Source: Spirodela intermedia (lineage: Eukaryota > Streptophyta > Magnoliopsida > Alismatales > Araceae). Taken from it: DNA of 64,000 nucleotides. Shown here in pieces: positions 1-8,500 of this stretch; position 1 is the first letter of the stretch, and each line of letters starts with the position of its first letter. The DNA lies in NCBI GenBank assembly GCA_902729315.2, contig LR746266.1:6192259-6256258 (forward strand), in the 5' to 3' direction. The position numbers and the translations under genes are program-made. The notes under the pieces were generated by a model. It was not told the origin of the DNA and did not search any database. It saw only the letters and a program-made list of their open reading frames with translations.

Positions 1-282
1 CTTTTCTTTCTTGTTATCTGAATACACTGTCATCCCAACGCTTTGTCTCTTGTCACTGACGAGAGTCCATGAGTTCAATACAAGTATTTTGCCTTTCTAT
101 TTCGTTCAGATTTGATCCTCCCATAGAGGATCGTATCAGAGACTTACCTCAGCACAAACTCTATGAGAATAATGTCAACCAATGGTCACACTAGATAGAT
201 TTGTTGAAACTGATTCAAACTCCAATTTGCACCACGCAAAATTATACATAGATGAGATAAGACGTCGGCATTTAGATTTTAC

Positions 283-1471
283 CTCCAAATCGTTAGCAAC
301 TTGCTCTCTTGTAATCTTCTTGCGCTCACGTGCACGCTTGAGGATTCCGATGCATAGGAAACCCTGAAAAATTACATTCCTCATTTCATACCTACTATTA
401 CCCAATAAAATTTCCACTAGGCACCTTCTATTTTTTCCCATGGGAGGTCCCTTGAGGAGGGGGAAACTCAAAAAATTAGTTCGAGCGCACTCAATTTAAT
501 GAACATGAACCTAGCCAAGCCTACAAATCAAAGAGAACTTCTAACTTTCCACATGTAACTCAACACAGGTTACATCATCCTGCATTATTATGAGGGCATA
601 GACCATTGGGAATCCATTTTGAAGGCCGTAGGATGAACTTACTGATATCACATAGGTCAGGCCGCAAGCAAGAAGAATATAACTGGCAATCTGCTGAAGC
701 AGTACTAGATCTTTCCGTTTTCCGCTGAGGTCAGGAAAGGCTCGGGTCATCACGGCAACACTGAAAAGGGAAAGGTGGTATTCATTGAATGATCAGCAGG
801 AGATACAACACACTTGCTCCTTGCAGGGAAGGATTATCAAATGGGGGCGCTGGCAAACACAAACAAGGAAAAAAACATAACGTCACAGAGGTATTGAAGA
901 AGTACGTACAAGATCTGAAGCATTCCCCTGCCGACCCAATATTCAAGTACCTACAGCACTCGATGGTAGAAATTCGATTTAGATAGTAACAACGAGTTTC
1001 GGAAATCTGAATGGAAAAATCAAAGTATAAATTCAAAGCAGACCATCCAGAACTTCAAAATGAACCGCCATTCCGTCTCCGCAACAGCCACGAACAGCGC
1101 GAGAATAATAGCGTAGCATCGAAAGATACCGTCGAAAATCTGTACGAGGAAGGACACAGGAAAGCAGACAATTAAACCAATCCATAACAAAAAACAGGTT
1201 CCTCGCAGGGAACGTGACTTTCATCTCGTAGCGACGAGAAGATGCTCACATCGTTCCCATTCTTAAATGACCGGACAGCCGAAAGGACGTTAACGGCGAC
1301 GCAGAGAAGCGACACGGCCGCCGTCACCAAGCGGAAGCATCCGCACACGATCAGCAACGGATCCGACCCCCTCGCACGTACCCTGACGGGTAGGAGGGGT
1401 GGATGCGGCGGTGACGACGAAGGTGAAATCTGGGACCGAGAGCTCTCTCCCCCCTCCGCTTTCCCCGCCAT
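283..1471 (-). CDS. COPI-associated / TVP15-like four-TM membrane protein (3' end unresolved)
   Basis: Exons read on the minus strand: 1471-1250, 1139-1044, 950-910, 760-643 and 363-283. They join in frame into about 186 residues. The N-terminus (MAGKAEGGESS) is Ser/Pro-rich. It is followed by a hydrophobic segment (VTAAVSLLCVAVNVLSAV), then FRCYAIILALFVAVAE, then a conserved-looking GRGMLQIFVAV turn, then QIASYILLACGLTYVIS, and a basic tail (KRARERKKITREQ). Four membrane segments, the GRG motif and a charged cytosolic tail fit the COPI-associated/TVP15 family of Golgi membrane proteins; this family assignment is from memory. The last exon is not certain. A 13-nt microexon after an AG at about 160 would hit a stop at once, so the true 3' end may lie below position 1. 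The exon 2 donor (ATG|GTCTGC) is weak. Confidence 0.62.
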
Positions 1472-1880
1472 TGCTCGAGTCCCCTTCCACCCGAGTGACG
1501 AACAGAGCGCGGGAGAGAGAGATAAAAGACTGGTTGGCGGGTATTATTCTGTTTTAAGTCCACATTGACGATATTAATTATATATTAACCCCTTAAATGT
1601 TACTAAATATTGGTACACTCTCATAATAGAGAGAGAGAGAGTTCCGAAGGAAAAAGCCAATAGCCGGTTTCCATCTAGGTCATACTGGGCCCCAGGCATA
1701 GCTACCCCTTGCCACCTACCATTCTCCTAGGAGGCCCATTTTGAGCCCAAATAGCCACACCTTTCTGATCCACGGTGATCTCTCAACTCTCTGGCCGGCT
1801 GGGCATATCAAGGTATAGGCCCAATTAAAGCCCACGAATCAATGGCTTTGGCCCTGCCTCTCTGCACTGCTATTTCCAAA
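1472..1880. promoter_or_regulatory. Upstream region of the TVP15-like gene with GGCCCA/TGGGCC motifs
   Basis: No gene is visible. Between about 1687 and 1832 there are several TGGGCC, GGCCCA or AGCCCA motifs in either orientation. These resemble the site II/TCP elements common in promoters of housekeeping plant genes. A short GA run sits at about 1629-1641. The function is inferred from motif identity only. Confidence 0.35.
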
Positions 1881-2027
1881 AGATTAGAGAGAGAGCGGGA
1901 GAGATGTGAGAGAGATTAGAGACAGGGAGAGATGGGAGAGGAGGGACGAGAGAGAGAGGGAGAGATTAGAGAGATTAGAGAGAGAGGTCGGGAGAGAGAG
2001 ATCAGAGAGATTAGAGAGAGGGGACGG

Positions 2028-2061
<34 letters not shown>

Positions 2062-2112
2062 GGGAGAGAGAGCGGGAGAGAGCGGGAGAGAGCGGGAGAG
2101 AGGGAGAGAGGC
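1881..2112. repeat. Purine-only GA/GGGA/GATTA low-complexity tract
   Basis: About 230 bp of almost pure purine on the plus strand, built from GAGA, GGGAGA and GAGATTAGA units. It makes long open frames of Arg/Glu and Ser/Leu repeats on both strands, which are artefacts of the repeat. Confidence 0.85.
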
Positions 2113-2147
2113 CATATTTCGAACGATCTGACCGTGAAACTGTTGAG

Positions 2148-2700
2148 ACCCGGACAACCCAAATGGGCTCAACAGGAAAGAGGTCCCGAAGAAGTCGGCC
2201 CAGCCCACGAACGAGGCAAGGCAGGAGTCAGACGCCGAAGTGCACAACCGCACGTGGAAATCTGCAGGTGGGGAGGACGTGTGCGGCGGACGGAATTCGG
2301 CGGGGAACGAAGACAGTGGCAGGACCCGACATCGACGGAGCACGGCAAGTCTCAGGTCCCGTCGGATCCGACCGCTAGACGGGAGGCGGTCGCCGAGACG
2401 GGAGGACTACGGCTATAAAGAAGGGTCGAGCGGCCACGGAAAGGACGAAGAACCTCATGAAGAACTCCGTTCGGAGGTGGAGACTCGCCAACTCGTATCG
2501 GCGACCCCACGAACGACCTGAGAGGTCTTGGTAATTTTGTATTCCCTCTTTCTGTATCCCGTATCCCTCGTCGAGCGATCTCTCTCTCCTCTCGATACCT
2601 GGTCTTCCGGCGGCAGCCATCCGGCGTCAGCCATCCGGCGTCAAGGCGAAGCTTTCTATCGTCGAAGGCGAAGCTTTCCATCGTCGGTCCGAGGCAAGTT
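2148..2700 (+). mobile_element. LTR-like retrotransposon remnant (tentative)
   Basis: The segment opens with TGTTGAGACCCGGACAACC, a style common at the 5' end of plant LTRs. It has a TATA-like box (CTATAAAGAAGG) at about 2411, and then a T-rich region (about 2530-2560) and CT-rich sequence like an R/U5 region. Short duplications (AGCCATCCGGCGTC; AAGGCGAAGCTTTC) occur at about 2615-2680. I found no matching 3' CA terminus and no target-site duplication for GAAAC, so it may be truncated or may simply be 3' flanking DNA of the lipase gene. Confidence 0.3.
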
Positions 2701-2702
2701 TT

Positions 2703-4077
2703 CTACGACTGCACCAGCTGCCGGACATTCACGTCGAAGGCCCGCCGTGCTGCGATGGCGTTGAAGGCGTCGGTGGGGTGGAACGGATCCCAGAAGATGA
2801 ACTCCGACCTGTTCGCGCACTGCAGAGGAAGCAAGGGGAGACACGCGATCTTCCCCCTCTCCCTTCCTCCTCCGCAGCACGCCGTGTGTGGGTACCGGAA
2901 CCCTAAAGGAAGGAATCCGCCGGGAGGGATCATCATCGCGAGAATCAAACGACGGAGAGACGTGGCGGCGGCGGAGGACGCTCACCGTAGAGGGAGAAGT
3001 TGGCGATGACGTCGGCGCTGGTCGAGTAGGTGTCCCAGTAGAGGAAACGAGATCCTCGCAGGTCGCCGTTGAGTCGCCGGAGCATCTCTCTGAGCTTGGC
3101 GTTGAACTGCCGGGCCAGACTGTTCGTCCTGCTGACGCAGTCGCTGGAGTTGCCGGCGGCGGCGCCAATCTGGCTCGGCGTGCAGCCGAGAGGGCCGAGC
3201 CCGGCAATCAGGAACTTCCTCCCCCCCGAGTAGTAGAGACTCTGAGAGAGAGCACGGAGATGAGGAAGGTGAAGGAGGAAGGGGAGGGAGGTGTCTTCTT
3301 CCCGGAGATCTCCGCCCACCTCGAGCTGTCTTCTGTACTGCTGAATCAGCAGGAAAGCGTAGGCGGCGGGGGTGTACTCCCTGGGCTTGTCCGAGAGAGG
3401 AACCAAGTAGTTGTTGATGTAGTCGTTGCTCCCCACGCAGACCAGGAACAGAGATCGCCGGAGGAAATCTCCCGTCCTCTCTCCCATCTGGGTCCTCAGT
3501 TCCCCAACCGTCCTCTGGAAGTTCTGAACCTGTTGCTCCATCGGGAAGAGGGCTCCCTGCACCAGACTAAGATGACCATGAGGAAGATGACGAAGAAGAA
3601 GAAGACGGAATGGTGAGAGAGAGTTCGGACATAGAGGTTCCCGGTGTCAGTGAGTATCCCGGAGGCCGCAGAGGCGTAGTTCACGCCATGGAAAATCCGA
3701 GAACCCGCGGTGGAGGGGCTGTTGTACGGTGGGATCAGCGGGAGGCCGAGCAGCTCTCCTGGGTTGACGAGGTTCAGGAGAGAGATTCAGAGGGCAAGAA
3801 CGAGAAAAGTACAGAGCTTTTTCCGGCGAAGGTTTCTTTCACTCTCTCTCTCTCTACCTAGATGATCGGCGACGGTGCCCCCATTGCAGAATCTGCCGGT
3901 GACGCCCTCCGGAAAGTCGACGCCGTAGGGGGAGTAGTCGGCCTTCGCCAGTGTGACCAGCCCGTTGTTGTTACCTGGATCCACCAGCGAGTCTCCGAGG
4001 ACGAACATCGCCGGCACCGCCGCTCCGCCGGCGGCGGAGCCTGCGAGGAGGAGCGAAGCCACCGCGAGGATCCACAT
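2703..4077 (-). CDS. GDSL esterase/lipase, secreted
   Basis: Five exons on the minus strand (4077-3858, 3758-3631, 3556-3320, 3241-2986, 2902-2703) close in frame to 346 aa, the usual size for plant GDSL lipases. Residues 1 to about 20 are a signal peptide ([18 protein letters not shown]). Block I is [14 protein letters not shown] with the nucleophile near Ser30. The conserved Gly lies in [12 protein letters not shown], and block III is [12 protein letters not shown] with the oxyanion-hole Asn. Block V is [12 protein letters not shown] with the catalytic Asp and His. The full catalytic set is therefore present, and the enzyme should hydrolyse acyl esters in the apoplast or secretory path; the substrate cannot be read from sequence. 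The stop lies at 2703. A GA minisatellite starts about 70 bp upstream of the start codon. Confidence 0.93.
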
Positions 4078-4140
4078 CGGGGCGGGTATCTGGCCGTCGA
4101 GAATGAGGGGTGTGTGAGCTCTTCACATAGAAAGAAAGGA

Positions 4141-4145
4141 AAGGC

Positions 4146-4178
<33 letters not shown>

Positions 4179-4470
4179 GTATGAGAGAGAAAGAGAGAGG
4201 AAGGGTAGGAAAGAGAGAGAGAGAGAAGAAGGGTATGAGAGAGAAAGAGAGAGGAAGGGTAGGAAAGAGAGAGAGAGAGAAGAAGGGTATGAGAGAGAAA
4301 GAGGGAGGAAGGGCATGAAAGAGAGAGAGAGAGAGAGAGAAGAAGAAGAAGGGTATGAGAGAGAAAGAGAGAGGAAGGGCATGAGAGAGAAAGAGAGAGA
4401 GAGAGAGATAAGAAGGGTATGAGAGTGAAAGAGTGAGGAAGGACATGAAAGAGAGAGAGAGAGAGAGAGC
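4141..4470. repeat. GA-rich minisatellite, five units, upstream of the lipase
   Basis: The core GAAGGGTATGAGAG recurs at about 4174, 4228, 4282, 4348 and 4412. The period is 54 bp for the first three copies, then about 64-66 bp. The units are separated by (GA)n runs of varying length. The tract lies in the proximal promoter or leader of the minus-strand lipase, where it would be read as CT-rich. Confidence 0.85.
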
Positions 4471-4872
4471 GAGCGAGCGCCTTCCGCGTGTGGGGGGTGG
4501 ATAGATCGGACGCTCAAATTTGGTGGTCCATCGATCGTGATGCATGAAGTTGATTGATCGAGCGGCTCAAGATCCGATTGAAAATAAACGCGTTGACGGT
4601 GGTCCCTGGAAGAGATCAGTGGATCTAACGGTGGAGGCTAGCCTTGATAAGTGAGGGCTAAGGGGTGTTGGGAGCCGTCCGTCTCCACGTGATGTGATCG
4701 CCGTTTGAAATTTTGAGAGGATGGCGGAAGGGGAATCTGCCCGCGCAGCCAGACAGAACCAGGACCAGAACGGCGGAGGCAGGCGTTTGCTGCCGGACCT
4801 TGGAGCGATGGTGAGGCCTCGTCTGTGACCAACCGCCAGATAGGTGACGAAAAGGTCGGGCCTCTAACCCCC

Positions 4873-4914
<42 letters not shown>

Positions 4915-5596
4915 AGACTGTTGTACGTGTGCATCGGTTTACGACGTTTGTCTGTGTAGGAACGAGTAGTGAGGCTTGGCTTTTTCCAGATCCGTTCGTT
5001 CAGCCTTTTTTATGAAATAACGGAGTTTATTCCTTGAATTCTGGTGCTGGATGATTTGAATTTCGGTTTACATGGTATCTTGATGGGTGTATGTAGGTTC
5101 TTTCCTCTCTTTTTCGAACTGTTCGTATGCTTATCTGAGTTTGTATCTAGTTGGAAGACATGTTTGGGCAAGAAGAGGAGATTCTTCCTCCCGGTTTTTT
5201 ATTTGGGGTATCTGGCCCCTTTCATGGCATTACTGCGAACTCCAATACGTTGTCGTCCGGTCCAATATGTGGAACGAATGCGTTCAGGCAGCTAACACTT
5301 TCAGTTTTATCTTAGAGCAAACGACGATCGAATGTTGCGTAGAGAATGACGTCATCTACGTGATCCCTATGTGGTCGTGCGTTCTGGTCGCATAAATACT
5401 TAATCTTTGTGACATTTTCCGTTGTTGCACATTATGCTTTTCGGGTAAAGAATAAACCCTTTTCACCTGGAAGCTTTCAATTTTTTTTGTACAAATTGAA
5501 TGAATTTTTTTTGGGGAAAATATGATATAATAAGTTGTATGATTTGTATTTCTTGCAGATTTTTTGTCCATGCTTTATAATTGAGAAACAGTCAAG
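4471..5596. other. Intergenic region, divergent promoters and 5' leader of the coiled-coil gene
   Basis: No protein gene is seen. A (CT)n microsatellite spans about 4875-4912. A good splice acceptor (TTTCTTGCAG) ends at about 5558, just before the coiled-coil start codon at 5597. The plus-strand gene therefore probably has an intron in its 5' UTR. The lipase promoter occupies the left part. Confidence 0.5.
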
Positions 5597-8500
5597 ATGG
5601 AAGATGTCCACAGAGAGTTGGAAGAAGTCAAGATGGCCATGGGGAAGCTCACAGTGGACTTCCGTGCCAAGTCTGAGCTTGTAAACAACCTGAGGAGAGC
5701 CTACGAAGAGCAATGTGCCAAGCTTCAAGAGGCAAAAATGCAGATTGGAAAGCAAGCTCAAGAATTGTGTGAGAAGTCAGAAGAGATCTCTTCAGCCAGC
5801 CAGATGTATGAAGACCTCAAATTAAGTTTCCACGAGAAGGATTCAGTGCTGAAGACTCTGAGTTCCGTACATGATCAGTTACGAATCAGTTTGCAGGGAA
5901 AGTTGACCACGCTGGAAGGAGAGAACAGGGAACTTGCAATTGCTCTGAATGAGGCAAATGCCCAAATAAAAGACCAGACATGGAAGCTATCTACTTTTGA
6001 GGAAGAAGTCAAGAAGCTCAAGGATCTTTTGTTGGAATCGCAGAAGAGATGCGCTGATGCAGAGGGGAAAGCTGAGGCTGCTAAAGATCTGAGAAGGAGG
6101 GAGGAAGTGATGATGGAGTTGGAGGGGGAGAATGCCAGGATTCAGGAGAAGCTTAAATGGAGGACAGAACAATTCAGGCATCTAGAAGATGCAAAAGAGA
6201 AACTCCAAGAACAGTTCCATATGGCTATGAAGGAATGGCAATCGGAGAAGTCCACCTTGGTTGATGAGATTTGCTCTTTGCAGAAGAACCTGGAGTCCAA
6301 ATCCAGGGTTGCAGATGACCTCCATTCTCGTCTACAGATGAGTAACCAAGCTCTTGCCCATGAGGAAAGCCGGAGAAAATTGTTGGAGATTCAGATGTCT
6401 GAGTCAAAAGTAGCGTGTCAAAATGTCCTTACAGACTACGAAGAAGCTGCGCTTAAAATTACTGAATTGTCAACAAGGGGAGATGATGAAATTGCATCCT
6501 TGAGGCACTCGTTGATGACTAAAGACACTCTTCTGAAAGAGTCAGAACACAAGAAAATAATCCTTGAACAAGAGAACCTGGAGTTACTGGCCTCTTTGAA
6601 GGAACTCCGGGAAGCACAAATCAGTGAGGCAGGAGCTGCTGTTTCTTTAAAGAGCATGCGCCAAAAGCTTAAAAGTTTGGAGCATGAACATAGAGAATGC
6701 GCTACTGTCCTGAAAAGCAAGGAAGCTGGATGGCTTTCTCAAATGGAAAAAATGGTGAATGATTTAAACGAGTGTATTTTCCAAATTAGTTGCAAAGATA
6801 AGCAGCTTCAGGCATTCGAGGCAGAACTAGAAGCCACCTGTTGCTCTCTTTTTCAATTAAAATTGGAAGTGGAGGAGTCGAATGCCATATCCATAGTTTT
6901 GTTCTCAAAGTATCCAGAGATCCAGTCAGATATTGAAAGGATGGGAGATGAAGTGGAACTGTACATAGCTGAAAAGGTTGGACAAATCGCACTTCTGAAG
7001 GAGCAGGTTAGGAGCAAGAGCAGTGCACTTGATCGAGCTAATATGCGGATTGAAGAAGAACAGGAGGCTAGAAAGATGTTGTTGGAAAGAGTTGAATCTT
7101 TGGAAGTATATGAGCAGAAACACTTCCTTATTCAGAAAGAGCTTAATGACTACAAAGAAATGCTTCAGAAGTCCTCTGAGCATGTGCATAATCTTGAAGC
7201 ACTGCTTCTTCAGAAGGAATCTTCTTCCAGGGAGGCACTGGAAAAAATCTCAGACGCATTGGATGCAGCAAATTTTGTTCGTGCTGAACAAGAACAGGAA
7301 TTGAAGTCGGTCAAATTCGAGTTGCAGCATTCCAAATTAGCTGCTGAAAAATCGGAAAAATCGAAACTAGATGCCCAAGATCAAATACAACTATATCATG
7401 ATGAATGTGAGCATATCCGTAGAGAATTAGAAACAACACTTCTTTCCAAAATGGAAGTTGAGAAGTCCAATGAGCAAGTAAAAGGGGACCTTCTCAGAAT
7501 TATCAAAGAAAGAGATAGGAAAATAGATGATCTTCAGCAACGTATTGCTCAAGATGAAGAAGATAAGATGAATAAAGAATCGGCAGCTTTGGTGTTGACA
7601 AAGTTGGCAGCTGAGGAGACTCTCAGAAAGGAGAAGGATAGATTCCATCGAAGCATGAAAGAGAAGGAGAACATACTTAAAGGTACACAAAGAGAATTTG
7701 ATAACCTTCTTCGTTACCTTTCAAAAATAGAAATTGAAGCTTTTGTAACCCTCGAGCAAACAAGAATCAGCTTCATTCTACTGACAATGGAAAAGGAGAA
7801 GGAAATGGCAGATCTTCTGAGAAAGATTGCATCACTTGAGATTAAGAGCAGTGCACTTGAGCAGGGCAAGGCCCGGATTGAAGAAGAAAAAGAGGCCAGG
7901 AAGGCATTGCTGGAACGAGTTAAATCTTTGGAATTCTCTGAGCATAAGTGTTTCCTTATTGAGAAAGAGCTTAATGACTGCAGAGAAATGTTGGAGGAAT
8001 CATCCAAGCATGTGAATAATCTTAAGGCAAAACTTTTTGAGAAGGAATCCTCTTTCAAGGAGGAATTGGACAGAATCTCTGATGCCTTGGATGCAGCAAA
8101 TTCCGTCTGCTCTGAGAAAGAACAGGATCTAAAGTTGGCCAACTTTGAGTTGCAGCAATCTAAAGCAGCTGGCGAACGATTGGAGAAATCAAAGCTAGAT
8201 GCTGAAGCTCAGATAAAATTTTGGCATCAAGAATGCCAAAATATCAGGAAGGAATTGGAAACATCCCTACTTTCCAAACTGGCTGTTGAGAAAGCTAACG
8301 ATGAAGAAAAGGGGAGCCTTCTACGAGTCATCGAGGAAAAGGACAGGAGGATACGCAATCTTCAGCAACGTATCTCTCAGATCGAAGAAGAGAAGGCAGC
8401 TCAAGAGTTTGCAACTTTGGCTCAAGCCGAATTTGTAGCTGGGGAGACTCTCAGGAAGGAGAAAGAGAGCCTTCTTCGAATCATAAGAGAGAAGGACAAG

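Noticed and set aside
120-165. A 13-nt microexon (AGTTTGTGCTGAG) as the last exon of the TVP15-like gene
   Set aside because: It has an acceptor and a good donor, but reading it in phase gives an immediate stop. It is not a convincing 3' end, so I left the end open.
1906-2418. Arg/Glu-rich and Ser/Leu-rich open frames in the purine tract
   Set aside because: They are translations of GA/GGGA simple repeats in several frames, with no non-repeat support.
2888-3616. A 242-codon plus-strand open frame across the lipase
   Set aside because: It runs antisense through lipase exons and introns that have complete catalytic motifs and consistent splice phases.
4141-4470. A repeat-and-spacer pattern that might suggest a CRISPR array
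   Set aside because: The units are GA-rich minisatellite with simple-repeat spacers in a plant nuclear genome; no cas genes or unique spacers.
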